Assembly: GCA_026713305.1 (NCBI GenBank)
Contig: JAPOOS010000270.1
Span: 1 to 35,705, forward strand
Direction: 5' to 3'
From: Paracoccaceae bacterium
GTDB lineage: Bacteria > Pseudomonadota > Alphaproteobacteria > Rhodobacterales > Rhodobacteraceae
Length of the DNA stretch: 35,705 nucleotides
The position numbers and the translations under genes were made by a program. The notes below the pieces were generated by a model. The model saw nothing but the letters and a program-made list of their open reading frames with translations, searched no databases and was not told the DNA's origin. How positions within the stretch are numbered: the stretch's first letter is position 1; the number at the start of each line of letters is the position of its first letter. This document shows positions 25,950 through 35,558 of this stretch, piece after piece.

Positions 25950-26201
25950 ATGACCCTGTGTTGCGCGCTCTACGCCCGCCATTCATTCGACCAGCAGCGG
26001 GCGGCTTCCATCAAGGACCAGTTTCGCATCTGCCGCGAGCACGCGGAACACGAGGGCGGGAAGATCGAGAACATGTATCGGGACGCGGTGATCTCGGGCG
26101 CGAGCGTCATTCTGCGCCCCGGCGTCCTGCCGCCGACCGCAGGCGCAACGCCGTCTTCGTCTGCCGCGACCCGAACGGAGCCGTTTGCGGCGCCGAAATA
26201 G
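25950..26201 (+). pseudogene. Truncated serine recombinase (resolvase N-terminal domain remnant)
   Basis: MTLCCALYARHSFDQQRAASIKDQFRICREHAEHEGGKIENMYRDAVISGASVILRPG matches the serine recombinase N-terminus. Similarity stops near 26126 and no recombinase continuation is visible in other frames. Confidence 0.75.
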
Positions 26202-26517
26202 TCGGCAGCTGGCAGCGCAGGGACGGCAGCCGCTTTTGTGGCCTGGCTCCCGGCACGCTCAAGTCCAAGAACCGTTTCCGGTTGTCGGCAGGACTCCGCC
26301 AAGCCCTGTCAAACGCCTGCCGCGCTTCCCGTTCGGGGGCAAAAATGCGGCTTTCGGAAACTCGGGCGCCTGCGAACGATGGCGGCTGTTGCCATGACGC
26401 ATGTCCGCTCGACGCGGGTCCTGTCCAGGAGTCGATTTCCGAAGGCCGAACTGTCGGCGCAGGACGGTTGGGATGCAAATTGCCGGCGGTGACGGAATTC
26501 ACGTGGCCGGGCTGGCG

Positions 26518-28860
26518 CTACTGATCTTCCGAACGCTCGGGGTTTCTGATCCAGACATCGCGCTGGGCAAACGGAATTTCGATTTTCTCCCTTGCGAAGC
26601 GCTCGCTTATCTTGAAGTTCATCTTGGACTTGACGTCCAGGATGTTGCTGATGTCGTCGAGAAAGACGCGCAGCTGAAAGTCCAGCGAATCGGCGCCGAA
26701 ACCCATGAAAAGGACAGCCGGAGCTGGATCGTCAATGATTTCCTCGTCCTCTTCCGCCAGTTCAAGCAACACTCTCTCAATCAGTTTTGGGTTCGTTCCG
26801 TACGCGACGCCGACCGGAATGATAACGCGGCCCTGTGTGTTGCCGAGCGTCCAGTTCTGCAGCTGGCTTGAAAGCAAGTCGGAGTTCGGCACTACAACCG
26901 TGGCTCGGTCGAACGTCTCGATGTGCGTGGAACGCACAGACACTTTCCGAACCGTGCCGACGACGTTTCCGCATTCGATCCAGTCGCCTTCGTTGATCGG
27001 TCGCTCGCTAAGCAGGATTATTCCCGACACGAAATTCGAAACTATGTTCTGCAGGCCGAACCCGATGCCGATCGACAGCGCCCCGGCCACAATCGCAAGG
27101 TTGCTGAGATCCAAGCCCGCCACGATGATGGCCACGACAATTGACAGGCCTATGCCCACATATCCGCTTGCGGTAACCAGCGCCCTCTGGGCTCCCCTTT
27201 CCAGGTTGGTGTTCGGAAGCACCGAATGTTGCAGCAGGGTCTGAAAAAGGCGGGTCAGGGAAACGCCCACTATGAGAACGACAATCAGGGCCGCGACGGC
27301 GCCGACCGTAATCGCTGTGCCTCCAATCACGATGCCCTGTTGACCCCTCTCAAGAATCCTCAGGACATCGCTTGTGCTGAGGCCCCAGGAATACGCCAAT
27401 GCGACGAATGTCGCCACAAGAAGAACAAACCCAACGGCCAAGGTCACCGGACCCTGTGCGCTCCTGAAAAACCTCCTGTGCACACGCCGGGAGGCAAGCA
27501 CGTACATTTCCATGGAGATCTTGAACACGGCAAATGCCATGCCAATCGAGATCAATGTGTTGATGAAGGAGAGCAGGAGATATGCGGATCCGGCGGCGTA
27601 GCCGTGCACGGCGAATGTGACGGACGCCAAGGCAACCACCAATGACGTGCGCGCCAGAATCACCAGCAGGCGGCCGCGCAGTCCCGCATCCTCCTCCTGG
27701 TCGTCGGCAGGCTGCGCAATGTCCACAAGGTGCCACCCAATGCGATAGACGCAGAATCCGGCAATCAACATCAAGGGAAACTGCAGCACGCCGGTGATTT
27801 CGTCCGTTGCTGTCTGACCAATGGCCTGGAGCAGCTGCCACAAGGCCAGCACGCACGCCAGGGAAATGCCGTAGGATTGCAGGGCAAGCATCTGTCCTGG
27901 AGCCACTTCAACCCTGAACAGATCACGGCCCGAGTCGCTGCCTGACAATCTTGTCAGCCAACAGGTTGAGCAGAATGCGAGAATGGCAGGTGGAACGGAT
28001 GCGAGCAACGTCTGGCTGTTGACAAACAACAGCCCGGTTGCGTCAAATGCCCAGACCAACGCATACGCGGCGCCAACCGGGAACACCACATTGGCGACCA
28101 AGGCCGACAGCTGCTGAACGGAAAACCTTGCAACCGCCGTGGCCTTGGGCTCCAGCCGAATTGTCAGACTGCCAATCCATCGGCGTCCTGGAAACAGGAG
28201 CAGCAGACCCAACAGCGCCCAGGCGACAGCCTCTGGCAGTTCCTGCCAGGCGGCTCTTCGCTGGGCGGCGATGCCGAGGCCCTGGGATATTTCCGCAACC
28301 GACGAGACCACATACGTGTATGCAAACTGGACGGCGGCGAGCCATTCGCCGGACAGCAGCGGCGATGCAACTCGAGCCCTGAGCGATTCCCCTGCCCGTT
28401 GCGAAATGGCGGCGTTGATCTCCGTCAGGTATGCGCTTGCGGCCTGTGAAACCTCTTCCGCAATGAAAAACTGATCCGAGGCATTCACAAGGCGTTCGAG
28501 CAGGTTCTCGCGGAGCGCGTCCATAATGTCCGAACGAGCGCCGATTGCCTCCTCGCTGGAAGCAAAAGCATCCAGTCGCTGGTTTAGCCTGAGAATTTCC
28601 TCTTCCAGCGGCTCCTGGTAGGATCGAGCCAGAGCTTCCCATTCCTCGACCTGCGACCGCAGCGTCTTCAGCGCGTCTCTTGAAGCTCCGCCGGAACTTA
28701 GCACACGGTCCACGCGCGTCTGAAATGTCTGCCATTGCTGGTAGTCCAGGCCAGCCGTCGTTTGCGCCACCGCCACACCGCCACAGGCGACGAACGCCAG
28801 CAAGGCTGCCGAAGACAGCAGCCACCGCATTGCCGGCACGATGCGCGCAGGCAGCTTCAT
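26518..28860 (-). CDS. Large mechanosensitive channel, MscS family with DUF3772-like N-terminal region
   Basis: Signal peptide, DYQQWQTFQTRVDRVLSSG...coiled region, multiple TM helices, MscS core (GFGLQNIVSNFVSGIILLSERPINEGDWIECGNVVGTVRKVSVRSTHIETFDRATVVVPNSDLLSSQLQNWT). Start ATG 28860. Confidence 0.92.
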   Translation of the reverse strand: MKLPARIVPAMRWLLSSAALLAFVACGGVAVAQTTAGLDYQQWQTFQTRVDRVLSSGGASRDALKTLRSQVEEWEALARSYQEPLEEEILRLNQRLDAFASSEEAIGARSDIMDALRENLLERLVNASDQFFIAEEVSQAASAYLTEINAAISQRAGESLRARVASPLLSGEWLAAVQFAYTYVVSSVAEISQGLGIAAQRRAAWQELPEAVAWALLGLLLLFPGRRWIGSLTIRLEPKATAVARFSVQQLSALVANVVFPVGAAYALVWAFDATGLLFVNSQTLLASVPPAILAFCSTCWLTRLSGSDSGRDLFRVEVAPGQMLALQSYGISLACVLALWQLLQAIGQTATDEITGVLQFPLMLIAGFCVYRIGWHLVDIAQPADDQEEDAGLRGRLLVILARTSLVVALASVTFAVHGYAAGSAYLLLSFINTLISIGMAFAVFKISMEMYVLASRRVHRRFFRSAQGPVTLAVGFVLLVATFVALAYSWGLSTSDVLRILERGQQGIVIGGTAITVGAVAALIVVLIVGVSLTRLFQTLLQHSVLPNTNLERGAQRALVTASGYVGIGLSIVVAIIVAGLDLSNLAIVAGALSIGIGFGLQNIVSNFVSGIILLSERPINEGDWIECGNVVGTVRKVSVRSTHIETFDRATVVVPNSDLLSSQLQNWTLGNTQGRVIIPVGVAYGTNPKLIERVLLELAEEDEEIIDDPAPAVLFMGFGADSLDFQLRVFLDDISNILDVKSKMNFKISERFAREKIEIPFAQRDVWIRNPERSEDQ

Positions 28861-29241
28861 TCCACAATCCAAACGATTGTCAGGCAAAAGGAACATGGAG
28901 AGAAATCCCCTGCGCTATGCAGCCGCAATCCAATGTGCCCATCCGGCACAACGCATCCATAAATCCCATTGCCTCTTCTGTCCAAGGTCGAAGAGCTGGA
29001 CATCCTCACGAACATGCGCTTTCGCGATCGATCCCAAACTGTGTTCTTCCTGTGCACTGCGCGCCATGTCCGGAAGGGAACCCGTCGAACGCTTCGTCGG
29101 CTGCCCTTGCCTCGCCGGCAACGGGCGGCGATTCTTCCGCCGGATGCGGCATTGCCACAACCTGCCCTGAATGCTGCGTGAAGTCGAAAGCCGGTGGCAG
29201 CGGCGCGCAGGGCAGTCGCACCGCAAGCGGGTTGGAGGGCG

Positions 29242-30291
29242 CTAGCTTTCGCCGCTGTCGACAAATGCATCCGGCACGTCCGGCGGACCGTCACTGATCC
29301 AGGCTGGAATCGGAAGTTCCTTCCGCTTCAGAAACGACGGCGAAAACAGACGGGACTGATAGCGAGTTCCATAATCGCAAAGCACGGTCACAATCGTATG
29401 GCCGGGCCCAAGATGTTCCGCCAGGCGAACTGCGCCCACGATGTTGATTCCCGAGCTTCCTCCGAGGCAGAGACCCTCGTGCATCAGAGTGTCGAATATG
29501 GCCTCGACCGCCTCGCGATCCGAAACTTGGCACTGAAAGTCGAGGTCAAGCCCCACGAGGTTTTCGGTTACGCGTCCCTGCCCTATGCCTTCGGTTATCG
29601 AACTGCCCTCGGCCTTCAACTCGCCATGGGCGTAGAAGTTGTACAGCGAAGCGCCGAATGGGTCCGCCAGGCCGATTGCAATGCCGGGATTCTTCTGACG
29701 AAGTCCGAAGGCCACGCCGGCCAACGTGCCGCCAGTTCCGACGGCACAAACAAAGCCGTCGACCTTGCCACCTGTTTGTTGCCAGATTTCCTGGGCCGTG
29801 GTCTCGAAGTGTCCGCGCCTGTTGGCCAGATTGTCGAACTGATTGGCCCAAAAGGCGCCGTGCGGTTCGGATTCCGCAAGCTTCTGCGCCAGGCGATCCG
29901 AGTATCGGACAAAGTTGTTCGGATTCCGGTACGGCACTGCCGGAACCGGCACCAGAACCGCGCCGAGTAGCCTCAGCACGTTCATCTTCTCCTGGCTTTG
30001 GTTGTCCGGAATGACGATGACCGTCCGGTAGCCCAGTGACGAACCGACGAGCGTCAGGCCAATTCCCGTGTTGCCGGCGGTTCCTTCGACGATCGTTCCG
30101 CCCGGCTCAAGGAGCCCTCTTGCCTCGGCGTCCTGTATGATGGCCAGCGCCGCCCGGTCCTTGACCGACTGGCCGGGATTGAGAAACTCCGCCTTGCCAT
30201 AGATGTCGCAGCCGGTTGCCTCCGAAACTCGGCGCAGCTTTATCAGTGGCGTGTTGCCGATCGCCTCGGCAAGGCTTTCGCATTTTTTCAT
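29242..30291 (-). CDS. cysK: Cysteine synthase-like PLP-dependent enzyme
   Basis: IGNTPLIKLRRVSE, FLNPGQSVKDRAALAII (PLP Lys), IVEGTAGNTGIGLTLVGSSLGYRTVIVIPDNQSQEKMNVLRLLGA, GTGGTLAGVAFGLR, GGSSGINI. Confidence 0.88.
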   Translation of the reverse strand: MKKCESLAEAIGNTPLIKLRRVSEATGCDIYGKAEFLNPGQSVKDRAALAIIQDAEARGLLEPGGTIVEGTAGNTGIGLTLVGSSLGYRTVIVIPDNQSQEKMNVLRLLGAVLVPVPAVPYRNPNNFVRYSDRLAQKLAESEPHGAFWANQFDNLANRRGHFETTAQEIWQQTGGKVDGFVCAVGTGGTLAGVAFGLRQKNPGIAIGLADPFGASLYNFYAHGELKAEGSSITEGIGQGRVTENLVGLDLDFQCQVSDREAVEAIFDTLMHEGLCLGGSSGINIVGAVRLAEHLGPGHTIVTVLCDYGTRYQSRLFSPSFLKRKELPIPAWISDGPPDVPDAFVDSGES

Positions 30292-30322
30292 GGGCCAGAT
30301 TCCGGCAAGTCGGGATGCAGTC

Positions 30323-32473
30323 CTACCGTGCGGATTTCCTGGCCTGCCGCCAACGGTGCAGAATCGGTTCCGTGTATCCGTTTGGCTGATCCAGGCCCTC
30401 GAAAACCAGTTCCCTGGCCGCCAGGTATGCTTCGGTCTCGAAGCCGGGCGCCATGGGCCGGTAATCCGGGTCGCCGCTGTTTTGTCGATCCACGACTTCG
30501 GCCATCTCCTTCATCATTTGATCAACCAGGTCCCTGCTCAGTATTTCATGATGGAGCCAGTTCGCAATGTGCTGCGAGGATATTCTGCACGTTGCCCGGT
30601 CTTCCATCAGGCCGACGTCATTGATGTCAGGGATCTTTGAGCAGCCGATGCCCTGATCGACCCAGCGAACCACATATCCAAGAATTCCCTGCAGGTTGTT
30701 TCGGACTTCCTGCGCCAGTTCGTCGCTTGACCACAGATTGCCGCCGGCAAGCGGGATTTCAAGGATTGTGTCCAAGTCGGCGCGGGCTCCCTGTCGAGAC
30801 AGTTCGGCCTGCCGAGCCAGGACGTCGGTGCGCAGGTAATGCGTTGCGTGAAGCGCCGCTGCGGTGGGGCTGGGCACCCAGGCTGTGTTTGCGCCGGCCT
30901 GCGGATGCTCGATCTTGACCTCAAGCATGTCGCTCATCAGGTCCGGCATGGCCCACATGCCCTTTCCAATCTGCGCCGATCCGCTTAGCCCGCAGCGCAG
31001 CCCGACGTCGACGTTCCAGTCCTCATAGGCTGACAGCCAGGGGGCTTCCTTGATGTCGGCCTTGCGAAGAAACGGGCCCGCCTCTCCCGAAGTGTGGATC
31101 TCGTCTCCCGTGCGGTCAAGGAATCCGGTGTTGATGAAGGCCACGCGCCGCCTTGCGGCTGCAATGCAGCCCGCCAGATTGACGGTTGTGCGGCGTTCCT
31201 CGTCCATGATGCCGATCTTGACGGTGTTTTGTGGCAAGCCAAGGATTTCCTCGACGCAACTGAACACCTGGTCGCAAAACTCGACCTCCGCCGGACCATG
31301 CATCTTTGGCTTGACGACATACACCGAACCGCGGGCGGAGTTGCGGCGATCGCCTCTGACGTCATGAAGCGCGATCATGACCGTGCAAAGAGCATCCAGC
31401 AAGGCCTCGCTGATCGTATCGCAGTCGGGGCTGCGAACCATGTCGGTGCTGACGTGGGGCGCAGTGTTGCGCACGAGCAGAAGCGCTCTCGCCTTCAGCG
31501 TCCTGGGCCGACCGTCGGGGTCGAGCACCTCCCTGTCCTCACGGATTCGCCGCGTGATGCGGCGCCCATTCTTCACAAGCTCGGCGGTCAGGTCGCCCTT
31601 GAGCACGCCCATCCAGTTTCGGTAGGCAAGCGCCTTGTCCTCGGCATCGACGACGGCGACCGAGTCCTCGCAGTCCATGATGGTCGTGACTGCCGCCTCA
31701 ATCTGGACGTCGCAGACCCGGGCCTTGTCCGCCCTTCCCACCGGATGATCGGCATCGAACTGAATTTCGACATGCAGCCCATGCTTGCGCAGGACAATGC
31801 TGTCGGGCGACTGCGGCGCCCCCGTATAGCCGACCAGCTGTTCTTCATCCGCCAGCCGAAAGGTGGCGCCGTTGGCTTCCACAGCGAGCCTGCCCTCGCC
31901 GACGCGGTAGCCGGTTGCTTCCAGGTGGGACCCAGCGCCGAGCGGAAAGGCATCGTCCAACAGTTGCCTGACCCATGCGACAACCTTGCCGCCGCGATCG
32001 GCGTCGTAGCCGTGCGCCGCCGGAAGCGCTCCAAACACGTCCGAGCCATAGAGTGCATCGTAGAGGGAGTTCCAACGGGCGTTTACGGCGTTCGTCGCAA
32101 ACCTTGCATTGGTTACCGGCACGACCAGCTGCGGTCCGGGTATGGTCGCAATTTCAGGATCGACGTTGCTGGTTTCAATCCTGCAATCGTCAGGTTCCGG
32201 GACAAGGTAGCCGATTTCCTCCAGGAAGGCGCGGTATTCGCCCAAATCAATCTCGCGGCTGCGGTTCGCTCGATGCCAGTCGTTGAGCTTGTTCTGCAAT
32301 TCACGCCGAACTTTCAGGAGTTCTCTGTTCCCGCGCTCGAACCTGGCGACAAGCGTAGACAGCCCCGCCCAGAAGTCTTCCCTCGAAACGCCGGTGCCTG
32401 GCAGCGCTTCCTCTTCGATGAACTGCGCCAGTGTGCCATGCACCTGCAAAGATCCGCGTGTTACGAACTCCAT
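30323..32473 (-). CDS. glcB: Malate synthase G
   Basis: VTNARFATNAVNARWNSLYDALYGSDVFG, TTIMDCEDSVAVVDAEDKALAYRNWMGVLKGDL, IGIMDEERRTTVNLAGCIAAARRRVAFINTGFLDRTGDEIHTSGEAGP, GVNTAWVPSPTAAALHATHYL-like GANTAWVPSPTAAALHATHYL. ATG at 32473. Confidence 0.95.
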   Translation of the reverse strand: MEFVTRGSLQVHGTLAQFIEEEALPGTGVSREDFWAGLSTLVARFERGNRELLKVRRELQNKLNDWHRANRSREIDLGEYRAFLEEIGYLVPEPDDCRIETSNVDPEIATIPGPQLVVPVTNARFATNAVNARWNSLYDALYGSDVFGALPAAHGYDADRGGKVVAWVRQLLDDAFPLGAGSHLEATGYRVGEGRLAVEANGATFRLADEEQLVGYTGAPQSPDSIVLRKHGLHVEIQFDADHPVGRADKARVCDVQIEAAVTTIMDCEDSVAVVDAEDKALAYRNWMGVLKGDLTAELVKNGRRITRRIREDREVLDPDGRPRTLKARALLLVRNTAPHVSTDMVRSPDCDTISEALLDALCTVMIALHDVRGDRRNSARGSVYVVKPKMHGPAEVEFCDQVFSCVEEILGLPQNTVKIGIMDEERRTTVNLAGCIAAARRRVAFINTGFLDRTGDEIHTSGEAGPFLRKADIKEAPWLSAYEDWNVDVGLRCGLSGSAQIGKGMWAMPDLMSDMLEVKIEHPQAGANTAWVPSPTAAALHATHYLRTDVLARQAELSRQGARADLDTILEIPLAGGNLWSSDELAQEVRNNLQGILGYVVRWVDQGIGCSKIPDINDVGLMEDRATCRISSQHIANWLHHEILSRDLVDQMMKEMAEVVDRQNSGDPDYRPMAPGFETEAYLAARELVFEGLDQPNGYTEPILHRWRQARKSAR

Positions 32474-32712
32474 CTCAAGACTTCCTTTCAAGACAATGCA
32501 TCAATGCCGGCGCCATGCGCAGCAGTCGCAGCCAACCGGTCCTGCCGCCAAAGCGCCTGATTCACGAGTGCCTGACGGGGATGTCGTCCACGCAGCCGCG
32601 ATCGTTGCAAGACCACTCTTGAAGAGGATGCATGCGTTGCGGGCTGTTTTGCGAACGCCGTCGAGGTATGGTGGGCTTATTGCACAGGCTCGGTGGATTC
32701 CGCAAGGAACGC

Positions 32713-33705
32713 TCAAGCGTTGACGTCAATGACCACGCGCCCGCGCACCTGTCCGCGCAGGATGTCCTTGCCGAGCTGTGGCAGATCCGCCAGCGTCCTC
32801 ACGGACGTGACTTCCTCCAAGTGCCGGCGGGGAATGAGCTGGGCTATTCTTTCCCAAGCCCTCTGGCGACGATCAACGGGTTGCATCACGCTGTCGATTC
32901 CCAGCAGGTTGACGCCCCGCAGCAGGAAGGGAATCACCGTGGTCGGCAGCGCCGCGCCGCCGGCAAGCCCAACTGCAGCCACCGAGCAGCCGTATTTCAT
33001 TTGCCCCAGCACGCGTGCCAATGTTGTGCCACCGACCGCATCGACGCATCCTGCCCAGGTTTCTCTTTCAAGAGGCCGCTTCGTGGTCTCGGCCAGCGCC
33101 TGGCGATCAAGGATGTCCGATGCTCCCAGCGATCGCAGGTAGTCTTGCGACTGGCTGCTCCCGGTAACGGCGCTGACCTGATAGCCCAGCGCCGCCAGCA
33201 GCGATGTGGCAACCGATCCAACCCCTCCGCTTGCGCCGGTCACCAGCACGGGTCCGGCATCCGGTTTCATGCCATGCTCCTCAAGCGCGTCGATTGCCAG
33301 CATGGCTGTCAGTCCCGCCGTGCCTATCGACATGGCGCCCCTTTCGTCAAGACCGTCCGGAATGCCAACCAGCCAGTCGGCGTTGACACGCGCCTTTTGT
33401 GCGTATCCGCCCCAACGCACCTCGCCAACTCGCCAGCCGGTCAGGACCACCTTGTCGCCGGGCGAAAACCGATCGTCGTCGGATGTCTCGACGCTTCCCG
33501 AAAAGTCTATGCCCGGCACATGTGGATAGTTTCGGACCAAGCCTCCGCCGGGACCGATGCACAATCCGTCCTTGTAGTTCAGCGTCGAGTAGGCGACATT
33601 GACCGTTACGTTTCCTTCGGGAAGATCGTCGTGTGTTATCCTCTCGACCGAAGCCGACGTCCTGCCTTCTTCGTTCCTTTCGACTACCAGTGCGTTGAAT
33701 GGCAT
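32713..33705 (-). CDS. acuI: Acrylyl-CoA reductase (AcuI/YhdH-type MDR family)
   Basis: FNALVVERNEEGRTSASVERITHDDLPEGNVTVNVAYSTLNYKDGLC, VPGIDFSGSVETSDD, GWRVGEVRWGGYAQKARV, VLVTGASGGVGSVATSLLAALGYQV; adjacent to a dmdA homologue. Confidence 0.88.
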   Translation of the reverse strand: MPFNALVVERNEEGRTSASVERITHDDLPEGNVTVNVAYSTLNYKDGLCIGPGGGLVRNYPHVPGIDFSGSVETSDDDRFSPGDKVVLTGWRVGEVRWGGYAQKARVNADWLVGIPDGLDERGAMSIGTAGLTAMLAIDALEEHGMKPDAGPVLVTGASGGVGSVATSLLAALGYQVSAVTGSSQSQDYLRSLGASDILDRQALAETTKRPLERETWAGCVDAVGGTTLARVLGQMKYGCSVAAVGLAGGAALPTTVIPFLLRGVNLLGIDSVMQPVDRRQRAWERIAQLIPRRHLEEVTSVRTLADLPQLGKDILRGQVRGRVVIDVNA

Positions 33706-33722
33706 GTTCTGCTCCCGTGAAG

Positions 33723-34847
33723 TTATGTGAATGACGAGCCTCGTACCGTGGCCGTTTCGGTTCTGCCGGGCAATTCAACCGTCAGTTCGGTGCCGGCATC
33801 CCAATATGGCGCCTCCACCATTCCAATCGCGACATTGGTTTCCAAATCCCACGACCAGCTCGCCGCGGTGATCCGTCCGGCGAACCTGTCCCCGCAGGCA
33901 AGCCTCCATGCCTTGTCGCACATTGGCGCCGGCGGTCCTGAAATGGCCAGAGACCTGACGCATCTTGCCGGCCCCTGCTCCCTGATGCGCAGCAGCGGCT
34001 CCCGAGCCAGGCAATCGGAGGCGCCCTCAAGGTCGCAGTACTTCCCCAGCCCGCATTCGTAGGGATCGTTTTCGATGGTCACGTCGCCGCCGTAGGAAAG
34101 CATTCCCGCCTCTATGCGTTCGGTGTAGTTTGGGCTGCCGGGTCCGACATCGAGGTCTCTTCCAGCCTCCATCAACGCTTCCCAAAGCGGCATGGCGAGA
34201 TCTGGGCGGTCAATATAAATTTCGTATCCGCCCTGCCGCGAATAACCCGACCGAGATATCACAAGCTCACGGTTCTTGAAGCCAAAGCGGCCGTAGCCAA
34301 AGAACCGCAGCTTCCGGACTTCCTCGCCAAACACGCGTCCCATCAGCTTGCCGGCCAAGGGGCCTTGAACAGCCAGCGGCGAGACATCGGGTTCCCACAC
34401 CTGGACATCCAGTTCAAACCCTGCCTTCAAACCCTTGATCCAGAGACTCAGGTCGCTGTCCGCTATCGACACCCAATAGCTGTCTTCCGCCAGCTTCAGA
34501 ACCAGAGGGTCGTTCAGCAGCTTGCCGCATTGGTCCACGGCAGGGATGTAGTAGCAACGCCCCACAACCATCGATTCAACTCGCCGCGGCACGAACAGCG
34601 CCAAGGTCTTGGTGGCGTCCTTTCCGCGGACGGCAACCTGGCGCTGGCAGGAAACGTCCCAAAGCTGCACTCTGGACTTCAAATGGCGATAGTCCTCTTC
34701 AGGAGTCCTGAAATGCACCGGCAAAAGCGTGTGGTTGTAAACCGAACAGGAATGCACTCCAGCAGCCACGACTCCGGGCCAAAACGGACTCCTCCGAATT
34801 CTCGTGGTCGCAAAGAAGTTGAGAGCCCGGGTCAACTCCGTCCTCAC
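33723..34847 (-). CDS. dmdA: DMSP demethylase DmdA-like, GcvT family
   Basis: RIRRSPFWPGVVAAGVHSCSVYNHTLLPVHF, DYRHLKSRVQLWDVSCQRQVAVRGKDA, GRCYYIPAVDQCGKLLNDPLVLKLAEDSYWVSIADSDLSLWIKGL, EPDVSPLAVQGP, SRSGYSRQGGYEIYI, ERIEAGMLSYGGDVTIENDPYECGLGKYCDL resembles remembered Pelagibacter/Roseobacter DmdA along most of its length. GTG start overlaps the upstream stop. Confidence 0.83.
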   Translation of the reverse strand: MRTELTRALNFFATTRIRRSPFWPGVVAAGVHSCSVYNHTLLPVHFRTPEEDYRHLKSRVQLWDVSCQRQVAVRGKDATKTLALFVPRRVESMVVGRCYYIPAVDQCGKLLNDPLVLKLAEDSYWVSIADSDLSLWIKGLKAGFELDVQVWEPDVSPLAVQGPLAGKLMGRVFGEEVRKLRFFGYGRFGFKNRELVISRSGYSRQGGYEIYIDRPDLAMPLWEALMEAGRDLDVGPGSPNYTERIEAGMLSYGGDVTIENDPYECGLGKYCDLEGASDCLAREPLLRIREQGPARCVRSLAISGPPAPMCDKAWRLACGDRFAGRITAASWSWDLETNVAIGMVEAPYWDAGTELTVELPGRTETATVRGSSFT

Positions 34848-35545
34848 CTCTCCGGTCCGCGCCAGTCAATGGCGCAAATTTCGGCTGACCGGCCTTGAAA
34901 GTCCCAGACGCGTCCATAGGCCCGAACGCGTCCCTTTGTTGCCGTCGCAACGATGATGTCGCTGCCCATCCAGTACTTGGTGTTGGTGGCCACAACGTCC
35001 TTGCTCGGGTCCTGACCGGTTATGGGAACGACTTCACCCTGAATGCGCTTTCCGACAAGCAGCCTTCTTGCCTTGCCATCCGACTCGAATCGAACCTTGG
35101 TCCTTTTCACGCCAAGAAATTCGGAAACGAGCATCTTGAACAGGCCAGTCGTGCCCTTCGCCCTTCCGGAAAGGATCTGCGTCAGTCCGTGATAGGCTCG
35201 ATGAGACGAGCGATCGTCAATGAAGACACCGGCCTTCCAGTTTCCCCGAGCCATCATTCCGGGAATCTCGAGAACCATGCCAACGTTCAATCCCGAGAGG
35301 GATTCGCTGCCGTAGGCGCCGTCGTCAATCCTGATTCCTGCCCAGGCCTGACAAACTCCCTCGGTCGGCGGATGACGCCCCAGACTGACGACGCAGGGAC
35401 AGAAAACCGTGCAGTTGCAGTTGAGAATCAGCTCACCCTTGATGAACCACGGAATCAGCCCGCGGTCCGACTTGGTGACTGTTGGATGGCGTGAATCGAT
35501 TCGGCCCCTGACGGCGATTCGATCGGATTTCCTTCTCTTCGTCAT
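34844..35545 (-). CDS. DUF1326 domain protein
   Basis: ELILNCNCTVFCPCVVSLGRHPPTEGVCQAWAGIRID (CxCx3CxC), FVS-type conserved segments, RAYHGLTQILSGRAKG. ATG 35545; TGA overlaps the dmdA GTG (GTGA). Confidence 0.85.
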   Translation of the reverse strand: MTKRRKSDRIAVRGRIDSRHPTVTKSDRGLIPWFIKGELILNCNCTVFCPCVVSLGRHPPTEGVCQAWAGIRIDDGAYGSESLSGLNVGMVLEIPGMMARGNWKAGVFIDDRSSHRAYHGLTQILSGRAKGTTGLFKMLVSEFLGVKRTKVRFESDGKARRLLVGKRIQGEVVPITGQDPSKDVVATNTKYWMGSDIIVATATKGRVRAYGRVWDFQGRSAEICAIDWRGPER

Positions 35546-35558
35546 GTTGACTCCCGTG

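Noticed and set aside
26127-26517. Continuation of the serine recombinase in another frame
   Set aside because: Translations of all forward frames after 26126 show no recombinase-like sequence, so a truncation is more likely than a simple frameshift.
31094-32560. 488-aa plus-strand ORF opposite glcB
   Set aside because: Antisense artefact in high-GC DNA; malate synthase G on the other strand is unambiguous.
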